Shown here one piece after another: positions 13,598 to 25,363 of a stretch of 64,000 nt of DNA. The stretch's first letter is position 1. Every line of letters begins with the position of its first letter. Source of the DNA: Physcomitrium patens (taxonomy: Eukaryota; Streptophyta; Bryopsida; Funariales; Funariaceae); the NCBI RefSeq assembly GCF_000002425.4, contig NC_037263.1:12480733-12544732 (forward strand), given 5' to 3'. The notes beneath the pieces are model-generated. The model was not told the origin of the DNA and made no database searches. It saw nothing but the letters and a program-made list of their open reading frames with translations. Made by a program: the position numbers and the translations under genes.

Positions 13598-14580
13598 TCA
13601 AATAATTAAAAAAGCAAAAAATCTAAAAAGTTTTTAAGGTCTTTGAAACATTATTAGATAGTTTGTTGAAGTAAAACTGAAATATTTATATTTAAAATTA
13701 TTATATAGAAGAATAACATCTAGTTCTCATTTCTATTGATTTGCATACAAATATATATAATATCACAGATTTATTGATTAATTTTAAAAATTATTTAAAA
13801 TAAAATTTAAAATAAATAATTCTTTTTATAACTATTAGCTAGTGAAATAATTATTCAATTAAAAAAATCTATAGCTTATAACATTGACATCATTTATCTC
13901 TCTTTTTTTTTAAAAAAAAAAAAAAATCTTGTATGTAAGAGAAACCAACACCATTTTTTAGATTTAAATAAGGATGTGAAAATGATATTGATGACAAAAA
14001 GAAAGCAACAATGGTAACTATTATAATGTTTAACAATTGAAATAGTTGCTTCAAGTACAGTATAGACTTTGGATAAACCTGTATGAAGTTATGAACAAAG
14101 ATTTTAAATAACAAATATTATTCCAAAAATAGATAGTCACAGAATTTTCGTTACAATTTCCAATAAAATAATTATTAAATTCATTATTAATTTTTATATG
14201 ATCTTGAAAAAATTAACAAAATCTTACAAAAAGACCTAATAACATCTTTTATTTACATAAGAACAAAATACCAATAATGTTTATGAACATGAAGAAAGAA
14301 AAAAACAATACTTATGGAACCAACAATGTTTATAATGTAGAAGTGGACTTAACTAACTAAATAAATAAATAAATAAATAAATAAATTGTATATATACAAA
14401 AAAACACATTCTCTCATCTTCAAATAGATATTATATATAACATTTTCTTATATATATATATATATATATATATAGATATCTTCATTAAAACTTTCTCATC
14501 ACACAACTTGAAACTAAATTCCTCTTATTTCTTCTTAAAGCACACTTGAAGCATCACACAATTTCTAGCGGAATCCAAGG
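12361..14580. other. AT-rich intergenic desert with several microsatellites
   Basis: No gene is seen. It contains a compound (CA)n at 13523-13558 running straight into (TA)n at 13559-13592, an (AAAT)n run at about 14358-14386 and a (TA)n run at about 14448-14475. Short open frames here are A/T-run artefacts. Confidence 0.65.
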
Positions 14581-15765
14581 GCCTATTTATTACCTAAAGC
14601 ATTACCTCACCCCAACTTAATATTTAAATGTGTGTACCTCGATCTAGATTGTTTTCAGTCGTTGAACATGTCTGCACTTGACGACGTGTGTGTTGTGTGA
14701 TTCCATCCCATGTGACTGCATTGCTACACCGAACACTCACACTTCAACTTGTGGGTCCCTTGGATGCAACGTCAATGCTCAGGATACATGCAGACAGTCA
14801 TCATCTTCACTCCTGCCATAGCTGTCGCTGATGGTGGTTGCAGATTTCGAAGCATGCATATCGCAGGAATGGATCGAAGGTAAAACTGCCCTCACTGGTT
14901 TCCGGAGAAATGAATCTGAGCAGGAAATAGATTGATAGAAAAGATAGAAACAGGAAAGTTATTTGTACCGATGATTAGTTGGCTGTGAATGTTTCAGGGT
15001 CATCTGATTTCATGCCTCCAATATTAGAATGCGCAGCTTCACCAATGCGTGATGACTAGCCGTGAGAACTCTTGTTTTATCTTTTAGTTTTATATAAAAC
15101 CAGGTGTAATAGTATGGTTGAAGGCTCGTTTGTTCAAAAGCCTCTGTTCGAGGTTCCATGACAATCAATCTTCAATGCCCGAGTTCCTTAACAACAACAT
15201 TGTGTACTATGTGAACGATGTTGATTACATGGATCACGTTTCACCACTGTAGAATTTCGAAACATAGGTGAATACATCATCAGTCTCTCGACCAGAACCT
15301 GGCCGACTTAAACTCACAACATGCAGGGAAAATTCGCGCACAGACACAGTCATGTGCTTTTGCGAAAACTAGACCGATGAACTGCAAGAGCCTGGAGTAT
15401 TCACTTATGGCTCCTAAACAGTTCTCAGAATACAGTGGCCCTGAAGACTCAGTCGAAAAGCTCAGTATCAGAGAAGATCGATTGCAACTACAACGTCTCT
15501 TCCTGAAAATACCACCGCCTGCAATTTACTGCAACAAACTAAACAACACGATTCAGCAATGTGTCCTCTAACTCCAACCTCCACTACTGAGAATGATCAC
15601 ATCTAGTTTTCATACAGCATGGCACCAGCAGCTCGTCATGAAGACCAGCATCGACGATTATGGAACAGTGGCACCTGCACGACCAAACATCATCAGGAAC
15701 TCAATATAAGCAACAGAATAACCGACGGGACACTTGAACCAACCAAACAATCCTACAGCAATAAA
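14581..15765. other. 3' flank of the lipid transfer protein gene; no second gene recognised
   Basis: Composition returns to gene-like values here. The segment lies downstream of the lipid transfer protein on its strand, so it could hold a 3' UTR and, if the gene has an intron after the last cysteine, a short terminal exon. I could not identify such an exon. A plus-strand frame at 15377-15571 (64 codons) has no recognisable motif. Confidence 0.35.
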
Positions 15766-16164
15766 TCACAACCTGAGAGACGCACCTTTGCAATTGTAGC
15801 CGTGGGTGTAAGTGAGCCCAGTCTTAGCCTGGCACTTGCTCGGCAGCTGGACAGCGTCACTGGTTCTGATCCCCAACGACGAGGCGGCATCGCTGGTCAA
15901 AGCATCGCACAGGCACGCCAGGCCATCATCCATCGACATCACCCCCGCCAGCGTCTCGCAGCACTGATCGGTGGGCTCCGCGCCAGTCGTCACCGCGTCC
16001 AGGCAGGGAGAGTACTCGGTGAGAGAGCGGCACTGGGCAGTCGCACAGGTGCACGCCATCGCCATCGCCAGCACCACCACCAGAGCTGCTGCTGCTGCTG
16101 TTACCCCAGAGCTGTTGCTGCAGCAGCCCCCCCTCCTAGTCACCGAGTTGTTGTTGTTCGTCAT
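15766..16164 (-). CDS. Non-specific lipid transfer protein (8-cysteine motif), secreted
   Basis: nsLTPs bind fatty acids and other lipids in the apoplast and serve in cuticle building and defence. The 132-residue frame starts at the ATG at 16164. A hydrophobic, alanine-rich signal segment (about residues 23-43, AAAAALVVVLAMAMACTCA) precedes the mature part beginning near QCRSL. The 8-cysteine pattern is complete: C-x8-C-x13-CC-x14-C-x-C-x24-C-x13-C. Signal segment and mature length fit the family. A donor-like AAAG|GTGCGT lies directly after the last cysteine codon, where nsLTP genes often have an intron, so the printed last residues (GASLRL) may be intron read-through. The poly-Ala is encoded by a GCN/CTG run at about 16083-16101. 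The promoter abuts a minisatellite. No GPI tail is seen in this exon. Confidence 0.8.
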   Translation of the reverse strand: MTNNNNSVTRRGGCCSNSSGVTAAAAALVVVLAMAMACTCATAQCRSLTEYSPCLDAVTTGAEPTDQCCETLAGVMSMDDGLACLCDALTSDAASSLGIRTSDAVQLPSKCQAKTGLTYTHGYNCKGASLRL

Positions 16165-16306
16165 GACCGGCTTTCTTCTTCTGCGAATCCCGAGCTCGTT
16201 CGTGAGCTTGAATATGCCAATCTAGATAAATGAGCTGCTCCAGCACTGATCGAAGCTGCTGCTGCTGCAGAACATCAGTCTGAGCAGAGCGACCGCGGGT
16301 GCGAGC

Positions 16307-16314
16307 ATCTATAT
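16307..16314 (-). promoter_or_regulatory. Probable TATA box of the lipid transfer protein gene
   Basis: The minus strand reads GCATATAGATG here, about 145 bp upstream of the ATG at 16164. That would give a leader of roughly 110 nt, normal for a plant gene. The minisatellite begins about 57 bp further upstream. Confidence 0.45.
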
Positions 16315-16370
16315 GCGCTGCAGGAAGAAGGTTCGCAGTCATGGGTCGAACCTACCCTTGGTCTTCAGGC

Positions 16371-17110
16371 GCCATGCGGAATAAATCGCGGTCATAAGAG
16401 GATCTAAGAACGATCTTAGGGATCATATGAGATAACTTGTGATAATAAGGGGACGAAATCACGGTCTTACTGATCATATGAGATAACTTGTGGTAATAAG
16501 GGGACGAAATCACGGTCTTACGGATCATATGAGATAACTTGTGGTAATAAGGGGACGAAATCACGGTCTTACGGATCATATGAGATAACTTGTGGTAATA
16601 AGGGGACGAAATCACGGTCTTACGGATCATATGAGATAACTTGTGGTAATAAGGGGACGAAATCACGGTCTTACGGATCATATGAGATAACTTGTGGTAA
16701 TAAGGGGACGAAATCACGGTCTTACGGATCATATGAGATAACTTGTGGTAATAAGGGGACGAAATCACGGTCTTACGGATCATATGAGATAACTTGTGGT
16801 AATAAGGGACGAAATCACGGTCTTACGGATCATATGAGATAACTTGTGGTAATAAGGGGACGAAATCACGGTCTTACGGATCATATGAGATAACTTGTGG
16901 TAATAAGGGACGAAATCACGGTCTTGGGGAAGTGTGAGATAAATCGCGGTAATAAGAGGACGAATTCACGGTCTTAAGGTGTCATGTGAGATACATCGCA
17001 GTCATAGGAAGGCATAATAATGGTATTAGGGTTACGAGGGGTAACTCGTGGTAATAAGGGTACGAAAGCACGGTCTTAAGGCTAGAATGATGGTTCACGG
17101 TCATGGATGG
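16371..17110. repeat. 51-bp minisatellite, ten near-identical units with degenerate edges
   Basis: Unit starts (GATCATATGAGATAACTTGT...) fall at 16421, 16472, 16523, 16574, 16625, 16676, 16727, 16778, 16828 and 16879. Spacing is 51 bp, with two 50-bp units that lost one G from GGGG. Inner units are almost identical; the first starts after TTAGG instead of TTACG. On both sides the repeat continues in worn form: about 16371-16420 on the left, and on the right to about 17110, still showing GGTAATAAG and CACGGTCTTA. This pattern of a uniform core and decayed edges is typical of repeated unequal exchange. Because 51 is a multiple of three, a minus-strand frame (16352-16783) stays open and encodes a 17-residue repeat; I read that as a by-product. 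Confidence 0.95.
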
Positions 17111-17130
17111 GCGATATCCACGGTCTACCT

Positions 17131-19770
17131 TGGGTTCCCAGAAGGGCACTTGTCACTGTTATCCTTCTTTTGGTTTGATGTTAGTTATGTATATTGTCTT
17201 GTTCTTTGTGATTTTTATTTTTATTTTTCGTATTTTTTTTTCATTATCGGTTTTAAGGATCCCTTATTAATTTTTAAATTTTTTTTATGTGCTGTAATTT
17301 AATCCTTTAATAATTAAAAAAATGGAATATGAAAGAGTGGAAAAGGTCTTTTATTAGTTTTTCTTTTTTACCAAATGAAAATTTTCATGAAGGCATGTTT
17401 TTTAATTTTAGGAATAAGCATAGAAGAGTATGGATAGAGGTGAATTGTTTCCTTTTTTACTTGTATTTGTATTTCTTTTATTGCAGAAATTATATTTGAG
17501 TGAGAATTAATTAGAGGAATTTTTAAAATAAAACTCAAAGATAAGAAAAACTGCTGTTTTTCAGAAAACTCTATGAAACCAAATACAAGGCAAATTGAGA
17601 ACAAAATATGATGCAGAAAAAACTGAAGCTTAGTTGATTTGTATCTTTATTTTTATTTTTTTGAAAGTGCATTTTAAATGTCATTCTTCAAATATTACAT
17701 GCTGATATAATTACATTTATGATTTTCGACTATTATTTAAAGTTGATCATTAAGAAACTCAATGTAACATGAAACATTATCATTCATAGTATAATATACA
17801 AGAAGAACAAAATAATATTGAACCTTTTTTCTTTTTATGGTTCTTCAAATATGTCAAAATTCTTCAGATTTTATCTATTTTACTTTGGTAAGTTCTTTTA
17901 CATACCATAATTTATAATTTAAATACAAAATGAGTTTTAGAAAGTTTTTCTAGTAAAGTAACTGTTCTTTTAAAGACTCTTGTTACAGAAAAAGAAATTG
18001 TTTGTATTTGGTTGCTACCTTAAATAAATCTCAGCAACTCATTTTAAATCATAAAAAATTAAAAATTAAAATAAAAGTATCTAAATTATGTAATAATTTC
18101 TACTTTTTTACGTATTCTGAAAATTATCTTCTTAATAGATAGCAGGTTATACCTCAAAAGATATTTTTAAAAAATATATCAATATACCTTTAAGAAAAAA
18201 ATTCACATATGATATTATATATTTATTTTCTAAAATAAACTAAAATTGCATAAATCAATAAACAAGTTATTCTGCACTGTATTGAAATAAATAAACCGCT
18301 TTCACTAAAACATGATTTAAAAAGAAGGTTTTAAATTTAAATAAATATATTTTCAATAACTTTGTGCAGTATAATGTAATTTTTTTTGACAAGATCGATA
18401 AATGATATTTAAAAAAATTTATGGTCCAAATATTAAAACTGATATAAAATAAAACTTATAATAAATTTAACAACTAAGGAAGTTATAAGTTTATTTTTAA
18501 CAACATATTTTTTTTATTTGATTAAACAAATAGTAAAATCATTTTTTGTGGTGTTTAATGTTTCAAATTAATTTGATTTGTAAATATGATAACATTGAAA
18601 AGACTCTTTTTATTTATTACTTTTCTATTTTATGCAAGTTTTTAAATCCATCAAACATAACCATCCTACAAAAATCATAGTTTGATATCTTACCAAATTT
18701 TAGTTAATTATATACAATTTATTTACACTCTACATAAGAAAATTAATCATGCAAAAGATAAACAATACATTTCATAACTTATTAAATTCAATTTTTAGTA
18801 CCTCCACACTTTTCTAAATATCCTCACAATTTCACATGAGTATTCTTTATTGACAATATTTCACACTACAAATATCATATATCTAATCAATTACAATAGT
18901 AAATAGTCATAACATTTTAATGACTCATCAAATATTCATATATCTAGATTTGTAGCTAAATATATCACTAGCAACTTTTTTCCAACTCCTAGCATTCAAT
19001 ATCTTCACCATCAATGGTTTTTATATAATGTAAGTTAATTAATTCATATAAAATAATACCACACCATCTTCCTAAATTTTCTATCAAATCCATATGAATA
19101 AAATCTAGCTTACAATAATTGTATCCAATTCTTTCATTTTCAAAAAATTCAACATGCCAATACAAACACACTAACATATTAACCTTAAAACCTACTTCTC
19201 AAAACTGCAATAAATATGTATCTTATATGTCTTTTCTCACAAGACCACAAATCATAATGTCCAATATCTAAGTCCATTTCTCTAATCTTGAACAAAATGA
19301 AACAACTCCCATGAAACCTTTCAAAAACATACAACTTAGTAATTGATCACCATCCAATGTAAGTCCAGTTTGGTATTCATGTGTATTCATTACATCTAAT
19401 CAAAATTAGAGCAAAGCCACCATCCTTGTGTAATCAATGTATTTTTTTTGAATGAACAAAAGATGAAACTTTCTTGACATATCTTGTAATGCAATGAATA
19501 GATGCTAAGCACTTCATCTACTATACTCAGTTGCAAATTGTAGAGATTGGTCATCCGCCAACGCAACCCAAATCTTCTACAAAATCCACAAAATCAACAC
19601 TAGCCGCCCTTCTACTCCAAACGATCAATACAACCACACCTAAACAGATAGCATACCAGAGATGCCCTCCATCGCATGGAATCATAACAAGGCATCAACC
19701 ACAACACTAAAACCTGTATATACCCAAGAAGTAAAGCAACTACTCCATACCCTACCAAGTGATGCTATGA
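17131..19770. other. AT-rich intergenic stretch up to the Copia element
   Basis: No gene is seen: AT-rich throughout, short frames only, no domain recognised. The last about 250 bases (19540-19770) are less AT-rich and are the pre-insertion host sequence of the Copia element. Confidence 0.6.
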
Positions 19771-19775
19771 ACCTC

Positions 19776-19893
19776 CTATTTGGAGAATTATATTGTATAG
19801 TACACTAGTCTCTTAGTCTCATGTGTAAAATACTATCTACTATATATTGACCTTATACCAAGAGTTGTGACTCTTGGTGTTACCATGGTATAC

Positions 19894-19931
<38 letters not shown>

Positions 19932-19970
19932 GTATCAATTGATCATATTAATAATAATGATGTTTTCAAT
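19776..19970 (+). repeat. 5' LTR of the Copia element
   Basis: It aligns with the 3' LTR from TATTTGGAGAATTATATTG to ATGATGTTTTCAA. It is longer than the 3' copy because of a (TA)n expansion at about 19896-19928. A perfect stem CCAAGAGT-TGTG-ACTCTTGG lies at 19858-19877. The exact left end is uncertain by a few bases because the canonical TG is not clear. Confidence 0.85.
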
Positions 19971-19971
19971 A

Positions 19972-19983
19972 TGGTATCAGAGC
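19972..19983 (+). other. Primer binding site, initiator tRNA-Met
   Basis: TGGTATCAGAGC matches the 3' end complement of plant initiator tRNA-Met, the usual Copia primer. It starts two bases after the 5' LTR. Confidence 0.92.
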
Positions 19984-20279
19984 TATAAAAATATTCAATC
20001 CTCAAAATAAGCTTTGGTGAATGCTTTATTAAGAAAATAATTGCTGAAATTACAAAAATAGTTTATAATGAAAATAATATCAATACAATTCATTATAATA
20101 GTAAAGGTTCATGAAGAACTTGAAGTTCATCAAACCATGAAAAGCAATTTGAGACTTGAAAATGGCAACATACAAACCATAAGCAAAGATAAAATTGAAT
20201 TGATCAAAAATAAATTTATAAATAATTACAATTCAATTTTAAATTAAAAATATTGAAGATGACATAAAAAAAGGACATT

Positions 20280-21100
20280 AATCATGTCCCAAAATTCGAT
20301 GGTTCATAGTTTAACATATGGAAACATAGACTAACATTAGTTTTCAAGATTGAAAAGTTATGGCCCATAGTAAGTGGTGAAGAACTCTTACTAGTGGAAC
20401 CAACGGAAGCTAAAATAGCTGTCGAAATCCTAGCTTTACCTGCCACATAAGTAGGAAGTATAAGTGCATGGATAGACAAGGATACCTTGTCTTTAACTAT
20501 AATTAATAATTGCCTAAAAAACAATATTGTTTCACATATACAATCTTGCACATCAACAAATTCAGCATGGCAAGAATTAGTAAAATATTTGAATCACATG
20601 ATGCAATAACTAAGATGTATTTAAAAGACAAATTATACACCTTAAAAATGAGAGAAGGTGATAGTATTATTAAACACATACATACCTTTAGAGCACATAT
20701 GGAACAATTGTTGGCAGCAAGATTAGTAGTTCTAGATGATGAAGCAATTCTCACTTTAATGAGAAGTTTGGCTCTAAGTTATAGATCCTTCATTAGCTCC
20801 TTAAGAAGGCAGCATAGGATTACATTAACATCCTTGATAATAGATTTGATCCAAGAAGAAATATTCATGAAAAACATGAATTTAACATCTGATAATAATT
20901 CAACCTTGTATGTAGGTAAGAAATTTTAGAATATTAAAAAAAGATCTTATTTTAATAAGAATTTTAGGAGAAGTTCTTAAAGAGAGAGTAACACATCCAA
21001 AGCACATGAAAAGAGTAATTTTGCTATTAAGAAATATTTTTTTTGCAAGAAAACAGGTCACTTGATCAAGGATTGTAAAACAAAAATAACAACTGAAAAT
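20280..21100 (+). pseudogene. Copia gag, broken
   Basis: Conserved gag text is readable across frames: LKNNIVSHIQSCTS, LYTLKMREGDSIIKHIHTF, LTLMRSLALSYRSFISSLRR. The frame changes near 20510-20580 and a stop follows at about 20929. The CCHC knuckle reads YFFCKKTGHLIKDC: the first Cys is Tyr, so zinc binding should be lost. Gag packages the element RNA. Confidence 0.8.
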
Positions 21101-24100
21101 TGTAATAACAGAAAAGAAACAAATATTGTTACCAAAACAAATAAACTATATGTGGCAGCACTTATAGTTAAAGAAAATCCGAATTCAATGTGGTATTTGG
21201 ACTTGGGAGCAACTCAACATATGTGTCATGAGTTAAAAGGATTTGTTAAATACATCAAAAGTAAAGTCAAACAAGTTGTCTACTTAGGAGATGATACTAC
21301 ATCATATATAATAGAAGAACAAGGTGATGTAAATATCAAACTTACAAATGGTGATGAGAAGATCATACCTGATGTATTATACATATCCGGATTTGCAAAG
21401 AATTTATTCTTTGCCAAGCAATTAAATAAAATAGGAAGAGAAGTTTGCATAAGAGATGGTACCACTACACTTACAAATAAATTTGGTAAAATCATTGCAT
21501 TATGCAAATTAAACCCAAATTTATATGAATTAGGTACAACTATACTTTCAAACAAGCCTCAAATTGCTATTTCGACAACAATATAATTAAATAAAGTTGA
21601 TTTGTGGCACCTAAGACTAGGACACATAAATCCTCAAAGACTCAAATAAATACAAACCATGGCAAAGGAGATTGATTCCTTTGATGAAAGAAAAATTACC
21701 TTATGCCAAGCTTGTATAGAGGGTAAACAACATAAAGAAAAGTTTCCTATACAAGATGCACAAAGAGCTATCCAATTGTTAGAATTTATACACTTTGACA
21801 TTTGTGGACCTATACAAGTAAGCACACATTCATGATGTATTTACTTCATCACATTTATTGATGATCTAACAAGATATTGCTAAGTGTATTTGATGAAACA
21901 CAAATTTGAAGAATTTGAGAAATTTACCTTATACAAAAAATTTGTAGAAAAATAAACAAGTTTCAAAATTAAAACCTTAAGATCTGATTATGGAGGTAAA
22001 TATACATCCAATGATTTTAAAGATTTTTGTAACAAAGAAGGTATTAAACAAGAATATACTACAGCCTATACATCACAACAAAATGGTATTTTTGAAAGAA
22101 AAAATAGAACATTAATAGGACCAATACTTGCAATGATATCCTATTCAAACTTATCTAAAACTTTTTGGGATGAAGCACTCCAAAAAATAAATTGCCTCCA
22201 AAATAGGAACCCTAAAAAATTTATACAAGTTACCAAAACACCATTTGAATTATGGTACAAATGACAACCAAATTTATCCTACCTTAAAATATTTGGTTGC
22301 AAAGCTCATGTATTCATTCCTAAAGAAATAAGAAAGAAGTTAGACTCTCATTTGCAAGAGGCTATCTTTCTAAGCTATAGTGAAGAATCTAAAGCCTAGA
22401 GACTTATGAATATACAAAGTCAACAAATTCTTATTTCAAGAGATGTTCTCTTCAATGAGAATCTACATGATCCACAAATAACTCCATACTTACAAAAAGA
22501 TAATAAAGAAGTCTTACTAGATTTAGAATTATTAAAATACCTTTCAATAACTAAAAGGACCAATGAGCAAATCCTCCCTTGTGTTGAAGGCATGTCTTCC
22601 AATATCAATGTTACTACCACAAGAAATACATGTATTTGATCAATCACCAATACATAGTATTCTTTCAAATGTGAGAGAACAACCCCCTTCTCACATTGAT
22701 GTCATAGAAGACTTCTCTCAACTTTCATTTCCAAATGATCAAAAGATCTTACCTCTTGCAGATGATGAAGTACATTCCACATTGAAGGCTCCAAATCTTC
22801 CTACTAGTTTTAGACCAACAAGAATTATTCAACCAACCACAAGATTTTTGGAGTCTATACAAGGTAGAAAAGGATATAAATAACAATGTAATCGACCTCA
22901 CCAAGCCCACCTTGTTTCTACTCACATAGAAGCTTCAATCTCCATTCAAGAAGCAATGAAGAAGGTTGATGCTCAAGAATGGCAACAAGAAATCAATGCT
23001 GAAATTACATCCTTAAACAAGAACAATACATGGTACATGACAAATTTACCTCCTAATCAAAAACCAATCAATTCAAAGTGGATTTTTAAAATCAAAACTA
23101 AAGTTGATGGAAGTGTTGACAAATATAATGCAAGGCTAGTTGCTAGAGGTTTCACCCAAGTTCAAGGTATTGATTACACAAAGACATACTCTCTTGTAGT
23201 CAAATTTAACTCTATCAAAGTTCTTATTGCTTTAACCACTCAATATAATCTGGAAATACATCAACTAGATGTTAAAACAGTCTTTTTAAATGGTTTTATA
23301 GAAGAAAATATCTATATGACTATTCCTAAAGGATTACCCTCTTTTCAGACTAATAAGGTATGTAAATTAAATAAATCCCTATATGATCTTAAACAATCAT
23401 CTAGAACATGGTATCAACGATTAGATCAATATTTAATCCTTCATAAATACCAACGTCTCAAATCAGATGCAAACATATACATCAAAAGAGAACATAATCA
23501 AGATTTTACCATAATTACAATCTATGTTGATGACTGTATTCTTGTCAGCAACAAGCTTCCTTTAATTCAGCAAGTCAAAGACATTCTCTAGCAAGAATTT
23601 GACATGTCCGATCAAGGAGAAATCCATTATACTTTAGGCAATGCCATATTAAGAAATCAAAAAGAAGGATGGATCATCCTCCATCAAGCCAAATACTTAA
23701 CAAATAAACTTAATGAATTCAATATGTTGAATTCTAATCCATTAAGCACTCCAATTCAGCCAGGAATTTGTTTAAGTAATGAAGACTCTATCACTTTATT
23801 TAATTACCCCTATTCTCAAGTTGTTGGCAGTTTAATGCATGCCATTGTTAATTCTAGATCCGATTGTGCTTATGCTATCAGTAGTTTAGCACAATATTTC
23901 TCTAAACTAGGACCTATACATATTCAAACTTTAAAAAGAACTATGAAATATATAAAAGGCACATTATACTTGGAATAAAATATCAACACTTATCTCAAGG
24001 TGATATTCTCCATGGTTATTCTGATGTTGATTAGGTAAGTGATAAAGACACCCGTCGCTCCACCTCTGGCTTTTGCTTCTTACTAGCTCAAGGAGTTATC

Positions 24101-24440
24101 TCTTGGGGCAACAAGAAACAACAATCTGTTGCTTTGTCATCCATAGAATTAGAATACATGGCTTTAACAAAAGCAACCATTGAAGCCATATGGTTGAGAA
24201 AATTATTACATGAACTTGGATTCCCTCAACATGCACCAACCATCATATACTCACATAGTCAAAGTGCAATTGTTCTTAGTGAAAATCCAAAATATCACTC
24301 CAGAAGGAAATATGTGGACACAAAATACCATTTCATAGGAGAAAAGATACTTGCCAAGGAAATTAAATTATAATATGTGCCAACAACACATATGACAGCA
24401 AATGTATTTACAAAATCTCTTCCCAAAGAGAAACATTTTC
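21100..24440 (+). pseudogene. Copia pol (protease, integrase, reverse transcriptase, RNase H), broken
   Basis: Order is Copia type. Protease near 21190-21240 reads WYLDLGATQHMC, with Leu where the active site has Ser (DSGA to DLGA). Integrase runs about 21595-22390: HLRLGHINP, CQACIEGKQHK, DICGP, then LRSDYGGKY and SQQNGIFERKN, with stop codons at about 21649, 21834, 21882, 21952, 22262 and 22397. RT at 22956-23591 is intact over 211 codons and keeps YVDD near 23523; a stop follows at about 23590. RNase H text (SSIELEYMALTKATIEAIWL) is at 24134-24373. The RT block is the best preserved part. Confidence 0.85.
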
Positions 24441-24616
24441 AATGCCTATCTCAATTAGGCATGTATCCTATTCCTCTCAATTCAAAACAAGAAACCTATT
24501 CTACAATAATTCAAGCATTGCTGGTCTACTCAAAATCACCAAACCTTCTACAATAACCATATTTTGATACATCATGGAGTGGGAGAATACATAGTAAGCT
24601 ACCTCAATCTAAATCC

Positions 24617-25003
24617 ATGAAATATCACAATACACAGATTGACGCCATTGCAGTAGTGCAACCCGCCACGGCCGATCTTGCATTAGCTGGCGATTCCACT
24701 GCAACAGGGGAGCCTGCCACAACTGATCTTGTATCAGCTCGCGACTCCATTGCAACAGCGGAGCCCACCATAGCCGACCCCGCATTGATGGTCGATCCCA
24801 GCGCAAAGCCCATCAAGACGCCTACATCAACAACCGACCCCCATCAATATATACGCAAGCAACTGAGTCGATCTTCATGGCAGCAACAATCTTCAATAGC
24901 AGCAGCGCCTCTAATAACAACAACGAAAATAGCTTTGCATCAAAAAAGGAGTGTGCGCAAAGCAATCATGAAACACAATCTAACAATAGTTCAAAATCAA
25001 TAA
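24617..25003 (+). CDS. Intact 128-codon frame between Copia pol and 3' LTR, unknown function
   Basis: The frame starts at ATG 24617 and stops at 25003. Residues 17-62 carry a worn 17-residue repeat (51 bp): ATADLALAGDSTATGEP, then ATTDLVSARDSIATAEP, then TIADPALMVDPSA. The tail is basic with KRSVRKAIMK. It is more GC-rich than pol, and it is open while pol is full of stops. I do not recognise a family. It may be captured host sequence or a non-coding tandem repeat open by chance. Confidence 0.35.
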   Translation: MKYHNTQIDAIAVVQPATADLALAGDSTATGEPATTDLVSARDSIATAEPTIADPALMVDPSAKPIKTPTSTTDPHQYIRKQLSRSSWQQQSSIAAAPLITTTKIALHQKRSVRKAIMKHNLTIVQNQ

Positions 25004-25186
25004 AGAAACACATACCTTTTCAGATTTGAAGAAGTAGTGGCAGAGCTACGAGAGAGCTCTACATCAATGCAACACCCAAAAAGGAGATTGAAATCCTATA
25101 TTGCTCATACATATTTCTCATAATGGATGAACTTTCGCAAAAGATGAAATCCAATTCAAGAATGAAGATTAGTGTACTAGTGGGAG

Positions 25187-25358
25187 TATTGAGAGAATTA
25201 TATTGTATAATACACTAGTCTCCTAGTCTCCTGTGTAGAATACTATCTACTCTATATTGACCTTAAACCAAGAGTTGTGACTCTTGGTATCACCGTGGAA
25301 CACACAACATATATATTGTGTATCAATTGATCATATTAATAATAATGACGTTTTCAAC
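25187..25358 (+). repeat. 3' LTR of the Copia element
   Basis: It runs from TATTGAGAGAATTATATTG to AATGACGTTTTCAA and matches the 5' LTR. The (TA) tract is short here. The stem CCAAGAGT-TGTG-ACTCTTGG is unchanged at 25268-25287. Confidence 0.85.
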
Positions 25359-25363
25359 ACCTC

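Larger units (their letters stand above)
19776..25358 (+). mobile_element. Ty1/Copia LTR retrotransposon, structurally complete but coding-dead
   Basis: The element has two similar LTRs, a tRNA-iMet primer site (TGGTATCAGAGC, 19972-19983), gag, then protease-integrase-RT-RNase H in Copia order on the plus strand. A purine-rich GTGGGAG at 25180-25186 precedes the 3' LTR. ACCTC at 19771-19775 and 25359-25363 is a candidate 5-bp target duplication. Frames are broken by stops and shifts in gag, protease and integrase, so it is non-autonomous at best. By eye the LTRs differ at about fifteen positions in about 170, so the insertion is not recent. Confidence 0.92.

Noticed and set aside
15110-15170. 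tRNA-like text (TTCGAGGTTCC) suggesting a tRNA
   Set aside because: No acceptor stem or anticodon arm pairs around it.
16352-16783. 143-codon minus-strand frame encoding a 17-residue repeated peptide
   Set aside because: It lies wholly in the 51-bp minisatellite. The frame is open only because 51 is a multiple of three, and it is interrupted by the 50-bp units upstream.
16421-16928. Regular repeat array as a possible CRISPR
   Set aside because: Units are directly adjacent with no variable spacers, and the genome is eukaryotic.
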